A stretch of 64,000 nucleotides of DNA from Megaleporinus macrocephalus (taxonomy: Eukaryota; Chordata; Actinopteri; Characiformes; Anostomidae). Numbering within the stretch: the first letter of the stretch is position 1; each line of letters begins with the position of its first letter. The notes beneath the pieces were generated by a model. It had not been told where the DNA came from, did no database searches, and saw only the letters and a list, made by a program, of their open reading frames with translations. The DNA lies in the NCBI GenBank assembly GCA_021613375.1, contig CM038716.1, forward strand, positions 186,001-250,000, read 5' to 3'. Below are positions 1-12,339 of the stretch, in pieces. A program made the translations under genes and the position numbers.

Positions 1-1667
1 TGCTGTAGATTTGCTCTTAAATTCTTTGTACATCTTTGTACATGCAAATATCATTCAAATAGATTAAGGTATCACACAGGTGATATTTGGGTTCATATTA
101 AAAAATGTTATCATACACTTTTCTGTGAGTTTTGTGCAGGTCCATTTGTGTGAGTTTATGTATCAAATCTGTCACAATTTACTTTTACGTAACTATATCA
201 GCCTCTCTTTATCTTTAATTGAACAGGTAGTTTTCATTACTATGCATTTCAGCCTGTATTCGTTTTAAAAAGGGTACAAGCTGAAAACTGTATTTAATTT
301 TAACATAAATGGTCTGAACTTTACATGATACAAGCCCTTTAGCTGTATCAGACATAGACATAAAACATTCAAATATCAGGCTGAAAACTTGCAAAAAGAC
401 CACAAAAGAATTCAAATTCATATGTATGCATGTTTTTTGTGAGGCCACAGGTCTAAAGATCCTAGCATAACCCTAACGCCCCACCACATCTCCCCCAATG
501 CTATAGAGATTTCATGATGAGGCATTATAACTGAATAAAATCTTCTCTCAAATTACAGTCAACTCTAATTTATCACCACTAATTCTTTCTCCATAAAACA
601 CAGAAAGATCTGGGTTAAAAAAAAGCAGACAAAGAAGGTGACAAAAGCAACGAAGAGACTAGAGGAAAGAAAGAGAAATGAAAGGGGAAAAAAATGAGAA
701 AAAGAGTTGCAGAGAAACCACATGGGGATTTCCTGATATGAACAAACAGTTGGTCTAGAGGCCCATGTTCCTCTCTACCTGACTGGCCTCTGAAGACTCC
801 TTCCAGAGAGACAGTTTGAATACATGTTAAAACCAGTTTGCAATCAAATACTCCTCTACACAAAGGCCTACATTCCTTCAGAACCAAACCTATAACATTA
901 AAGCGAGCCCATATTTAATTCGTCATTCACTAGAGGATATTTATAGACTACAATACAGCAGGGCTTTGTCGGATCCACAATGAAGTGCTTTCAAGTGCTT
1001 ATAACTGCAACTGGTTCTGCATGCATTCTAAACGCAATAACACCTCCCACATCCCTCTAGGATATATGCCTCTGCTTGACAAACTCAGCCTTACAGTTTA
1101 CACCTACAAATCGTCAAAAGTATTTGGCCTGTGAGGTAGTTAAAGTTAAACCGGATTTACAAGGTAATCAGTTGACTCCTACACCAGCCTGTGGCCACAG
1201 TTCAAGCATATCGTCTTCAGCTCCTAAAGGAAGGACTCATTTAACCATTACTTAGTACCAGTTCTGCTTCATGATAAAGTGGACAAAACACAATGAATAT
1301 ATCGCCGATGACATTTCTAAACTCCGTAAATCTTTTCATTTCCTATTTTCCCCAAAACATCTTTGATGTGTGCAAACATTTTAGCAGAAATTGAGTAACA
1401 GAAATGGTTTCACATTACATAGAATAAAAGCTCCCTGTATTAGCGCTAAGGATGCACAATGGTATCAAAATCATACTGCCATCAGCAGAAGTTCCACATC
1501 AGCAAGAGGTTTATATTTGATTGATAATTCAAACTGATATTTGATGATGTAATTATTATACTCCACAGGACCAGAATGTTTAGCTGAACTTGTAACCCCA
1601 TAGCAATTCATTATACATCTTACCACAATGCTTATTCATAAATGTTTATGTAGCGGCATCAACCAAT

Positions 1668-2420
1668 AGGCCAAAAGTATGTGCACACCCCTCCTAATTA
1701 TTTATTATTGAACAGGTGTTTCAGACACATCTATTGCTAGCAAATGTACAAATCCAATCACATTTCCATGCAATCTCTATTAACAAAGAAAAAAAGAATA
1801 GGTCAAAAAGAGAAGCTCAGTGACAAGGATGCCACAAGTCAGTTTTCTCAAATTTCTACCTTTCTAGATCTGCCAAGGTCAAGTGTAAGAGTGATTATTG
1901 TGGAATGTAGAAATCAGGGAATAATAACAGCTCAGCCATGAAGCTGGGGACTACGCAGACTCACAGAGAGGGGCAGCTGAGTGCTGAAACGTTTAGCATG
2001 TTAAAAAAAAAAAAAAAACTACGTCTGGGAGCAACATAAAGGCATCAAAACTGTGGATCAGGAGTTTCATGGAATGGATGTTCATGGCCAAGCAGCCACA
2101 CACATGTCTAAGATAACTATGCCCAATTCCAAGTATCAGCTGAGTGGTGTAAAGCACACCACCACTGCACTCTAAAGTAGTGAAAAGATGGTTCATCGCT
2201 CTTGAGAACATATTTCACTATCTGACATTGTGATGAACAAATCTGGGCTTGTACATTACCTACCAGAATACATAGGGCCAACAGTAAAGTTACCTCACAA
2301 ATGATCTTTTGAATGAACAGGCATAAATTCCCACAGACACACCCTAAAACTTGTGAAAAGCCTTTCCAGAAGAGGAAGATCTCTGAAGTAATACTTATAG
2401 TTTTGAAACAGAATGTTCAA
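1668..2420 (+). mobile_element. Decayed Tc1-like transposon
   Basis: Starts with the Tc1-family opening 'ccaaaagtatgtgcacac' and ends with the carboxy-terminal part of a fish Tc1 transposase gene ('aattcccacagacacac', 'aagcctttccagaagag'). In between, 1744-1941 encodes a broken helix-turn-helix region (around LPRSSVRVII), and about 2098-2170 reads like the MPNAKxRLEWCKA segment of Tc1 transposases. Stops, indels and a large missing catalytic block show it is dead. Its 3' end abuts a SINE at 2430. Confidence 0.65.
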
Positions 2421-2429
2421 CAATAAAGG

Positions 2430-2662
2430 TGTGTAGTGTGGCCTGAAGGTTAGGAAGGTCACCGGTTCGATCCCCGGGACCAGCAGGACACAACTGAAGT
2501 GCCCTTGAGCAAGGCACCTAACCCCCAATAGGGTTGCCCACCGCTCCAGGCATGTGTGCCCACTGCCCCCTAGTGTTTATGTTCACTAGTGTGTGTATAT
2601 GTGGGTGTTTCGCTGCCAAATGGGTTAAATGCAGAGGTCAAATTTCAGTGTGTGCAAATGCA
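2430..2662 (+). mobile_element. tRNA-derived SINE
   Basis: A Pol III B-box-like ggttcgatcc sits at 2464-2473, followed by the body common in fish SINEs: 'cccttgagcaaggcaccta', 'gcccactgccccctagtg', then 'gggttaaatgcagaggtc' and an A-rich tail. A second copy with the same body is at 31468-31795. The A box is poorly preserved, so this is a retroposon and not a working tRNA gene. Confidence 0.75.
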
Positions 2663-4174
2663 AAACTTAAACTTAAAACAAGGAGGACCCTAAACATGCA
2701 TCTAGCTCTGCCCCAGTACTACCAAAAGATATAGCATGTCTCTGAAAACACAAGCTTACACTAAAAAGCTCCTCCTGATGTCCCACCCACAGCTTTGACT
2801 GTCAGGACTGTCTGATTGACAGTAAAAATGCAACTGGAATCAGGGCTGAAATTACATTTTAATTTTGGCAGGGATCAAACGTGCCAATGAATAAACCAAC
2901 TTCAAATGGATGACTGTTAACACTATAACAGAAATGTGACACAAACAGAGTGCTGTGCAAAAAAATAACCTCCATCAGGAACCACTACACTATCATTCCA
3001 AACTTCACACCACAACTGTGTATGATCCCAGTATCTGTGAGAATTAAGAAGACCTTCCCCTATCACTAAACTTCCTGCTTCGGAGCTTCTAGGTCTGTTT
3101 ATATGAAATTTCAAAATTCAGTTCTCCTCAAACTGGCCTTTATGAGCAGACAAAGAATAATGAACTTCACATTCAACCTATTAAACAGGTTATTAACTAA
3201 ACATGTTTCTTGGATTACAAAAGATGTTACTTAAATTGATATTGTTTTTAGAATACCTAGTGCACAAAGTAAGGTTCCAGTACACCCAAGTTCTGAAACT
3301 TTAATATGACCATAATGACATCTAATTGAATGTTAGGGAATGGTTTAGAGCAGCCAAAGTGCAACATTTGACAAAACCAAAACACAAATAAAGGAGCTAT
3401 ACTTGTAACCGGGTTCTTAATATGCATTTTATAGCATTACAAGTATATTGTGTTAGTAAAATCTGTACACACATGACTTAAGATATAATCTAGGTACTAG
3501 AATGCTAAAAGCTAAAATAATATTTTGGATAGTTATTACTAAAGTCATGATCAAGAATAGGTTGTACATTTTCACACTGGCCTACATTGCTTTGCCAACG
3601 CAAAACAGATGACACACACTTGAGATAAACCACAATCACGTCCCAACTGACTCATCCACCATCAGTCATCACACCAGTAATGGGAATAAAAACGCACGAC
3701 TGAATACGACACAGCAGTGGACACATTAACATGACATGATAAAATCAAAATAAACTTGAGATCTCGATGTGAACCTTTCAACACATTTGCCCTCCTTTTC
3801 AGCAAGACTCATGCGGTTATAAACCAGTTTGATCCTGAAAAGTTTCCAGCAGCTGTCTATGACAAGGAAGAAGCTCACCACCTGTTCATTATTATGCAAC
3901 ATGTGGCTGTGAAACAACATGCTTGGGCCTGGGCCTGCATCAGCTCCAGATACTTTATTCTTTTTAGAGACTGTTAAACTGTCACACATGTACACATATA
4001 TTCTTCAAAAATAATGATTGCTAAATGGTTCTTGGCTTCAAAAAACATTTAGTTAAAAATATGTGGAGGTCTTTTTTTTAAAAAAAGCTTCCTTGCACAT
4101 GTCTTTTACAAAAATGCTTATTTAAAAATGAAGAAAGCATAATACCACTTTTTCTTTATCAAACTAAAATCTCT

Positions 4175-4890
4175 CAAAGTACCCCATAATGACAAAGTGA
4201 AAGCCTCAATACTTTGTTGAAGCACCTTAGACAGCAATTACAGCCTCAAGTCTTTTTGAGTATGTTTTCCTTTCTCCACAGAACAGCTCTGTGGAGAGAG
4301 GAGTTCTCGGTCACCTCCCCAACTACCCTGATCACTCAGATTAGCCGGGTGGACAGCTCTAGGAAGAGTCCTGGTGATTCCAAACTTATTCCATTCACGG
4401 ATGATGGAGGCCACTGTGCTCATTGGAACCTTTAATGGTGCAGAATTGTTTGTACCCTTCCCCAGATCTGTGCCTCAATTACAATCCTATCTCACAGGTC
4501 TACAGACCGTTCTTTGGACTCTTAATGGCTTGGTTTGTGCTCTGACATACAGTATCAACTATGGGACTTTATAAAGACAGATGTGTACCTTTCTAATTCA
4601 TGTCCAATCAACTGGATTTACCACAGGTGGACACCTATCAAGTTGTCGAAACAACTGAAGGATGAACATTGGAAACAGGAAGCACCTGAGCTCAATTTGA
4701 GTGTCATGGCAAAGGCTGTGAATACTTGATTTTCTTTTGTTTTTTTACTTTTAATACATTTTCGCCAAAACATTTTTCACTTTACCATTATGGGGTATTA
4801 TGTGTAGATAATTGAGGGAATAAATGTAATCCATTTTGGAATAAGGCTGTAACTTATGAATATTGTGAATACCTTTCAGATGCACTGTAT
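4175..4890 (-). mobile_element. Internally deleted Tc1-like transposon (minus)
   Basis: Ends carry related inverted sequences: 'taccccataatgacaaagtg' at the left and 'ccattatggggtattatgtg' near 4788, finishing in 'cagatgcactgtata'. The body matches the minus-strand reading of the widespread fish Tc1 family, e.g. 'agccgggtggacagctctag' and 'gatggaggccactgtg'. At about 715 bp it is less than half a full copy of around 1.6 kb, so the central catalytic region is lost. It lies in KSR1 intron 1 in the same orientation as the gene. Confidence 0.8.
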
Positions 4891-6487
4891 ACTACAGTTT
4901 CTTTCCACTGTAGAAGTCAAACCAGACAATAACAAAGTTGTTTCTTTTTTTAGTATTGTGTAAAAACCATCATTATCTGCAAGCAAAGCTATATGTTAAC
5001 ATATTGCAACACAACAGGCAAATTCTGAAAAAAAAACAAACAAACAAACAAACTTATTTGACACAATTAGTTACATGCTGTAACAAACCAGCTCTGGAAC
5101 TGTTCTGGTGGTTTGTTAAAAGGAAAAAAGGTAAGAGGCCACTACAGCTGAACAATTAATCACTATTGTATACTAAAATCGTGAAATGAACGAGTGCAAT
5201 TTTGACATTGAACTGCAATTAGAGCTTTTATTTTCAACAAAGCTGTGTCAACAAGTTTTAATCAAGTAACTCTTAACACCGCTTGAACTGCCTGTAAATG
5301 AGCTAGACTAACCAAAAGCAACCAAACATATATATGCTGTGTAGTTGGAAAAACAACAACTAACTAACAGTCTTTTAAAGCATGCATACAGTACTTATGC
5401 CTTAATACACAAAAGCTAATTTTGATCTTTGGTCTTTGGAGAACAAGTCAATTTACTGAAAATCATGCAGATGGAATATTGATCACAAAAAATGCATTTA
5501 GATATTTTTCCCAAATCGTTCAGGCTTAGCGCCACTGTGTCACAGACAGACATTTTTAGTGGTCACAGTGTGAACCGATAATCAATTCGTATCAAAGAAA
5601 CAATTTTTTGGTTCCATCTGGCACTTTTTAAGGGTATAGCTAGCTTACTACTTCAATATCCATGAAAACAACTGTCAGAATTTGTGTGCTAGATGTAATC
5701 AAACTCTCCAGCCAATTCGTTTAGTCTAAACAAACTGCTGGAGTAACTAAGCAAAGCTAACTGGCTTTGTTTTCCTCAAGCCCCTAATGGATGCTCTAGT
5801 CTCTTCAAAAGGTTTACATACGTGTTCTGTGACGTGGTTATTGGGTTTCCTACACAGTCTTTCTTAGCCCATTTCTCTTTTACTAGCTGATCACATCACT
5901 CGCTTTTGTTTTGAACTGCATCTAGAAACGCACATGGGATGGGGGGGGGCAGATGGCTAAATATAGCTAGAGCAGCACCAGCGCACCAGAAGCACTCTGC
6001 AATCTTTCCAACAGACCTGAGAAGACACACTGACAGCCAGAGACTCTCATTTACCAACCACAATCATTTCAATCATTTCTGCAGCGTCTGAATTATCTCC
6101 ATCTCGGCCTGATTGTCTGCGAGTCTACTAAGACTGAGAAAAAAAGTTGCAGGATAATTAGCATGACTACCATTTAGCTTAGTCTCTCTGTCATTTGCTT
6201 TAAGCGAGAGCTATTTTTAAAACTGTCAGAGAAAACCACTTGAAGTGAATTTGCGCTGTGGCACCACAGGCCCGAGACAGAGGAATAGCAAAAGAGCCAT
6301 GAGAAACTGACTGCCACTCAAGAGGGACTGGAAAAGCCTGTCTGAGAAGCATGACAATATGACAAAAGCAATAGGCACATCGATGGATTAGTGCCTGGAG
6401 AGAGGCAAACAGGAGTTACAGAGAGTGAGAAAGCTCAGGGTACTTTTGTTCTAGGCCATTAACACCTTACTAATCACACATTCTTTA

Positions 6488-6700
6488 GAATGGCCCCTCT
6501 TTTGTGGCTATATTGGTCCCACCCTCTTGGGCAGGCTCTCCACACAATTTCAGAGTGTGTATGTAGAAATTTATGCCCATTCAGACAAAAGGGCACTTGT
6601 GAGGTCAGGCCACTTTACCCTAACCCTGTGTATTCTGGTAGATATGTTCCCCTGGCATCTGCCAAACCCAGATTCCCCTCAAGAAACGAGCACGTTAGGA
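6488..6700 (-). mobile_element. Tc1-like transposon fragment (minus)
   Basis: The run 'tattggtcccaccctcttg' and 'tttatgcccattcagacaaa' is the reverse complement of the C-terminal part of a fish Tc1 transposase gene. After a deletion the sequence resumes at 'cctggcatctgccaaaccca', matching the middle of the transposase. Two overlapping plus-strand ORFs here (6490-6805) are shadows of the relic. Confidence 0.65.
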
Positions 6701-7489
6701 GCTTGTCCTTTTCTCCCGCAGAAAGACAAAGATGTGAATTTAGCAGTACCAAACAGATCTAATGTCTCTTTGCCTCATATAGAAAGCAGACACGTAAACA
6801 AATAGATTGACTGTAAGCACACAGGTGTCGACTTTGAATACACAGTGTCAAAGATCCACACCTTCTGGCTCTCGTTTTACATCAGGGGAGGGTTTACACA
6901 GTGCTGCAATGTACCTGCACCTCATTAGAAATAGTACACAGTCTCAATTAACATAGGCTTTTCTGGCTTAAAATGCAGACAGAGATAAGCAGAGAAAACC
7001 CTACGCAACACCTTATAGTACACTGAGGCCTGTTTTCTTGGGCCTATGTATTAAGACTAGATTTAGCCTGCCATACTGTGTTTCATATGGGATGAATTAA
7101 TTTAACCCAACAAAAACCTTTTACATGACTGCTTGAACTTGAAACCAGTTTCATCCTTTATTGTGTGTAAACAGGAAAGATAGGCTTAGAGAATCCATAT
7201 TTACTAAGAAACTGAGTTTCTAAGCAGGTATTTTACTGGTCCTGCTACTTTGCATGCTTTGAAGGAAGTTCCTAAATAAATTCAGCCCAAAACAGTGGAC
7301 AAGGTGGACAAGCCCATGCAGCTGACCACAGAACAAGGAAGGAATACACCAGGCAAAGGAAGAAACTTTTTCCTCCCATTACTGTGGTTCTGGAAAGTTC
7401 ATAGAAAGAGTAAATGTCAGCTGATCTAAGACTTTAGGTGGGTTCAAACAACAATACAAATTATAATAAACTATTGTGTTTGTATGTAT

Positions 7490-8190
7490 TGTGTTTGATT
7501 ATTTGTACATGCTTGAGAATTATAGTAAAATTGCTTAGGTTATATAGTATTTGAAAATATTTTATATCATCGTATTTGATCATATGAGTTATATTCACAA
7601 GTATTTAGAATTGTTTGAGTTTATGAGTTATGAAGCATTTATGATTAATTATGGGCTAAGAAGTCTTCATGAGCATATATGCAAGTTAGTGTTTGTGAAT
7701 ATATGCAGTATTTGTGAATGTTTGAGATCTTCAAAAGCATATGTAAGTGTTTATGAATTAAGTATTCATGAGTATTAATAAGTGTTTATGTAGGTTATGA
7801 CATCTGCATGAGTATTTATGTGTCTATGGAAGTTCTAGAGTTAGAAAGTTAATTTCGTTTTTGTTTGAAACAGTATTTTAAGATGTTAATTATTCCTAGA
7901 TTGTTCATGAGTATTAATACGTGTTCATGAGGATTGCAGAGCATCTCTTGGTCTTTATAAGTGTGACTGTTTATGTACATCTTGTATTTATGAGAGTTTA
8001 GAAATGTTTATTAGAGTCATTGGAGTATTTGGAGTGCTAAAATATTAATGAGAGAATATTTGAGAGTACTGCTGAGTGTTTAAATGTATGTGTTTACAGA
8101 TGCATTTGAGACTTTGAATGTTTATCAAGGTTTTGAAAGTTCTGTTAAGTGTTTCCAAGTGTTGATGGGAATTTTAAAGCATTCCTGAGT
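7490..8190. repeat. Degenerate short-period, C-poor repeat
   Basis: About 700 bp dominated by variations of 'gagtatttatgtgt', 'tgtttatgaatt' and 'ttcatgagtattaata'. Cytosine is scarce on the plus strand while T and G dominate. No clean period survives, so it reads like an old tandem array of roughly 10-25-bp units blurred by mutation. It ends just before the KSR1 exon 1 donor. The 75-codon ORF at 7551-7778 is a by-product of the composition. Confidence 0.55.
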
Positions 8191-8228
8191 GTTCAAAGTC
8201 ACTGGTTATGTATTTGTGTGTCTCTTAC

Positions 8229-8393
8229 CTCAAGTGTGTTGATCTCCTGCTGGGTGAGGTGACACGATGCTGTGCACTTGGTGCGGAGTCCCTGCAGGCT
8301 GCAGATGGAGATGTCGATGATGTTCTGAAGTAGCTGGCACTGCTGCAGGGCTGCTGCTGCCATGTCCGAGCTGCTACCCTCCCCACTAGCCAT
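8229..8393 (-). CDS. ksr1: KSR1 coding exon 1 (kinase suppressor of Ras 1), partial gene
   Basis: Encodes the first 55 residues of KSR1, a scaffold pseudokinase that brings RAF, MEK and ERK together at the membrane. Seen: after a short acidic/Ser start the exon carries [25 protein letters not shown] and [10 protein letters not shown], which line up with the N-terminal conserved area 1 (coiled coil plus SAM-like fold) of human KSR1. The start is fixed because an in-frame TGA lies two codons upstream (TGA CAA ATG). The donor is GAG|GTAAGA at 8229/8228, phase 0. The human N-terminal extension before this block is absent, so the fish start corresponds to a shorter N-terminus. KSR2 also carries this block; I prefer KSR1 because WSB1 lies next door in the same orientation, as in human. 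Confidence 0.9.
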
Positions 8394-8710
8394 TTGTCAG
8401 CATGGGGCACGTGGGGCTCGGCACACACATGCTGAAGACATACACCGACACACAGACAGAAACTAACCGAGCTGAGGTGCCTGAGAAGTCTTCCTGAAGG
8501 AGAGCACACCGTAGATAACGAATCCTACATCACTCGAAACTTAATCTGTGGGGTCTAAAACACCGTCCTCCACACTAAATGGACCTTTAAGTCAGTCCGT
8601 TTGATCAGCTCTCGTGTGTGAGTGAAGTGGCGAAGATCCTCAGTTGTCTCTCCGCTCCTCAGCCGCCCGCTCACTTTCTTCACTTCAGCAGACGTTAGTA
8701 GCAGCAGGAG
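8394..8710 (-). promoter_or_regulatory. ksr1: KSR1 5' UTR and core promoter region
   Basis: Sequence upstream of the KSR1 start codon is locally richer in C, G and CpG than its surroundings (e.g. 'cagccgcccgctc' near 8660) and then falls back to AT-rich DNA after about 8770. No TATA box is obvious. The first exon probably begins between 8500 and 8700, but the cap site cannot be placed from sequence. Confidence 0.5.
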
Positions 8711-8716
8711 GCGCAG

Positions 8717-8736
8717 TGCATTGTAGGAAATGTATT
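8717..8736 (-). promoter_or_regulatory. Possible ZNF143 (SBS-type) site upstream of KSR1
   Basis: The 20-mer TGCATTGTAGGAAATGTATT matches the reverse of the ZNF143/STAF submotif (TGCATTnTGGGAAnTGTAGT) at all but two fixed positions. Such sites cluster near transcription starts of vertebrate CpG promoters. The position, about 330 bp upstream of the KSR1 ATG, suits that role. The identification rests on motif resemblance only. Confidence 0.4.
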
Positions 8737-8739
8737 TCT

Positions 8740-9617
8740 CCTGTGGGTGTACGCCTCAGAACGATTCGATTCGACTACGATTCCTTCACAAACTATTCAG
8801 TCCTGCACGAAACCTTACTTACATTCGATTACGTTGGTTCGATTCAAAAGATATTAAAAAATAAACATTATACACAAATGTGATTTTTACAGTGGAACAA
8901 AACAGACAGTGGAACAAAACAGACTCAAAAATTAAACATAATATAAAAATCAATAATTGGATCATAGGCAATGATATTATTATTATTATTTATTTCTTTT
9001 TATAAATTGTAAAAAGTTAGGACATTGTATTTGTACGGTAGTGTTGTTTGGGTCGTGCTGTGCCAAACTGGTTGTGGGCTTGGGTGGTGGAGTCTGTGGT
9101 GTCTACTATATACCAGAGGCAATTGGTGACCTGCTATACATGCCCTGGCTTAAACAGCACTCTCCACTGCTTTCTCCACCACTGCTGTGCCTAATAAAAG
9201 AGTATTTGTTCAAAACATTTTGTTTCACGTGTCTTATTTTACACTGAGGCCACAATAACTTTCCAAAATAGCTACAGAGTTATTACCTTTAGGTCAATAT
9301 ATAATACCTCTAAGCAGTGGCCTAACTAGGATCTATTGGCAACCGTGCAAAAACACAAAATAAAAATGACTCTGTAAGTTGTTTGTCTACTCGTCTATTC
9401 ACTGTTGTTATGATTCAAACATGTCGATGCTCTCAAGGCATACTATTCAACCCTCTGGCATCTAACTTTAACCCAAATATACACATTAAACTGCCTGTTT
9501 TAGATTTTAGAGTCATAAATAAGGGATATATCATGTGGCAGGTTATGAAGAATCTGTTTGAAAACAGTTATCAGTTATGAATAAAAGAAAGATATGCAAA
9601 CCTCAGATCTTATTGGC

Positions 9618-9652
<35 letters not shown>

Positions 9653-12330
9653 TTGTTGACTCACAGATTTCCCATGATGTCATCAGTCCTACTGCACAGG
9701 CGGTGAGAGAGCGAGAAAAGGCATTCACATTATCTTTTGTGTGTGTGTGTGTGTTTACAGGTCCTGTTTTCTGCCCACCTCTGCAGACAAAAGAGCAGCT
9801 TTTCACACTTTCCATTACCTCCTGATGTCAAAGCACTTAAGATGAAGGATAGCAATCTGCACAGACACAGAGCTGACCCCAGACAGACTTTACCATATGT
9901 TTTTATATGATATAGAATGTATTTAGAGGTAAAATATACTGCTAGAGCACATGCAAGCTGGTGAGGCGGATATGTGATAATGTCATGAACTACAGCAGAA
10001 ACAGTACGGGGGCATAAGGGCATGACTCGCTGCAACTCCAGAGTGAGAGACAGGCTGAAGCATGTTAATCTTTCCCATGGGAGAATTCTCCTCTTCTCAG
10101 CAGCTTGCCAAGAGTTCAATGTCCTCATGAGGTTCCCAAAAGCAGTGAGCAGAGTCTGCACACAGAGTGGATTCTTGCCTGTAGGATTAGTTGAAACTAC
10201 ACATGAAACACCAATCATTTCAATCTGTTCTACCAAAAAAAGGGTGAAAATTACAATCTGTGACTCAGCTGCCTTGAGCACGAACACCTTTAAAATGACA
10301 CACCTCCCCAGTCAGCCTGACAGTACAATGACAGTGTCAGCCAGATAGCATACTTGGTAAAGAATTAAACGTAACTAGTTAATGCCCAGTTACAGCCCAT
10401 TTTAAAATGATTGTTCTGTCAAACTAAAAATTGTACACAGTTTTACTATATCATAAATAGTGGTAGCATTTCTGTGTGGTACTCAGGGGTTGTTTTTTCA
10501 TGTTACAAGCTTAACATGGTAACAATAGCAGAAGCTTTTTCAGTGCTATATTGAACCTTCAGCAAAACATTCTCCATCTGAAGACCATGCAAAGAACAAT
10601 TTAAGCATGAACTAGTTCTATATAGAACTCAGGGTTCTAAAGACAGTTAAAGAACCACCTAAAATTTAGGGAGGGGCAGCCCACAAACCCAGTTCTGTCC
10701 TTTTCACAAATTAGTCCTCTCTTTTTGTTGATTTAGAGTAATTCTGGTCAAATAGTAGTATATGTTAGGTCACATGCACAGGAGTGTGCAATAAACATAA
10801 AAAGTGCTATAACATAAAAGATGTGGTGACTGGATATATGTGAGGTGAGAAACCACAGCCCTCGACTTCCAGAACTAATAGCAGTGTATTATTAATGTTG
10901 ATAAATTCCTTCTAACTTGGATACTTGCATGACCATTCTGCTTTTGGACTAGTTTGACCCTATCCAGTTCAGATGTTGAAGTGATTGGATCACAGGCCGG
11001 GGAGTGATGCAATATGTCATGCAACATCAAAGTTTAAGGTTAATATTGGACTTGTAACACTACTTATAAGCTTCTAATCAAAGGCCCATGTTCTTAGCTG
11101 TTTTGCACCAGCCACCTGACAGCTGAGTGGCACCACCTGCTGGAAAGGAAAGAACAAGAGGGAAAAAAAATCACCAATGATCAAAGCAGTGCACTTGATT
11201 ATAATCCCACTGCTGCTTTAATATGTCCGATTCTGAAGTTCTTTTTTTCAATATTTCAGTCTTAATGTATCCTAATGTGGAAATGTCAGGGACCACCGTT
11301 ATTTAATGACCAGACCAAACAGTTATTGTTTAAATAAAAATATATTTCAAAGTCGTTTATATATAAAATAATCCACTTGTATAAAAAAGGCAAAAGGCAA
11401 AGGAAAATTGAAGGACAGCAATGGACAGACCACTCCAGAGTCCAGAACTCAACCTTTTGGATTGTGAGAGGCAAAATGCAACCAAATTCTAACATCACCT
11501 CAGATTCCTTTGAAAAACTGAAAGAAAGTCTCCCAAAAACAGTGACAGCTGTCAGCTAATAAGAGGCAATAAGGTAAACACAATAGATATCGAGACACTT
11601 TCCTGGCACTAAAATGAAGAGTAGTTTTTGATTTTGCAAAGCATGTATATAGAATGTGAGGTGCAGAGATGTAACACCAGTAAAGGAAATGATTATGTAA
11701 CCTTCAGTAAGACAGCTCAAGAACAGGAAGTAAGAACAATTGGAGGAAACTCCCAAAAATGTGTGTTTATTTTACTTTCTACTTCTTCTCATAAGTGTTT
11801 GAAAGACTGTTGTCCTCTAAATTGCTGTAAGAGTTATTATCAATTGTTTATAGTCTAAAAAAAATGACACACCATATGCCACATGGTGAAGTTTTATAAA
11901 AAAGGTCAAAGGCTGTGTAGCACTGCGCACTCAGTGGATCAGCCAATGAAAAAGCTGATGATTAATATTTCATAACTCTTTGTGATGTTGTAATTTAACC
12001 ACATTCATTTTGCTGAGTGGAGCCTTCTGGAATGTTCTGCTTCTGAATGTGAGCTCATTGTAAATCAGCTACGCCTTACACAACAAAGACAACCAGCAGT
12101 CAGACCAGCAGCCCGCCCGAGGTGCACCTACATAGTTAGGCTACTTTTACATAATTAGACAGATTTAATCAGTTCAGTCATCCAGAAAATGTGATTGTTA
12201 ATAATGGAGAAATTATGGAAATAAGGAAGAAAAACTCAATTACATATATCAGTGGTAAAGACAGAAACTAAGTTCCAGCAGTTGCTGAACATCGTTTACT
12301 ATTTTTAATGACTTCACTGGGTTTATGTTC
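8740..12330. other. KSR1-WSB1 intergenic region, left part
   Basis: AT-rich DNA with no gene I can support. It contains a (CT)n run at 9621-9649, a (GT)n run near 9738-9755, and at about 10540-10660 fragments of a fish repeat built on 'gttctatatagaac'. A 185-codon minus-strand ORF at 9730-10287 is the longest open frame in the window but shows no recognisable domain. Confidence 0.5.
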
Positions 12331-12339
12331 AAATTCCAA

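Larger units (their letters stand above)
1..8228 (-). other. ksr1: KSR1 intron 1 (5' part)
   Basis: Everything left of the exon 1 splice donor should be the first intron of KSR1, which is long in vertebrates. I looked on the minus strand for the next KSR1 coding exon (residues following TQQEIxTLE) and did not find it, so exon 2 is inferred to lie off the left edge. The intron holds Tc1 relics at 1668-2420, 4175-4890 and 6488-6700, a SINE at 2430-2662 and a C-poor degenerate repeat at 7490-8190. Unique AT-rich sequence fills 1-1660, 2670-4170, 4900-6480 and 6710-7480, where I see no gene. Confidence 0.7.

Noticed and set aside
2464..2473. tRNA gene suggested by the B-box ggttcgatcc (also near 31508 and 59221)
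   Set aside because: No foldable cloverleaf or intact A box, and the same fish SINE body follows each time.
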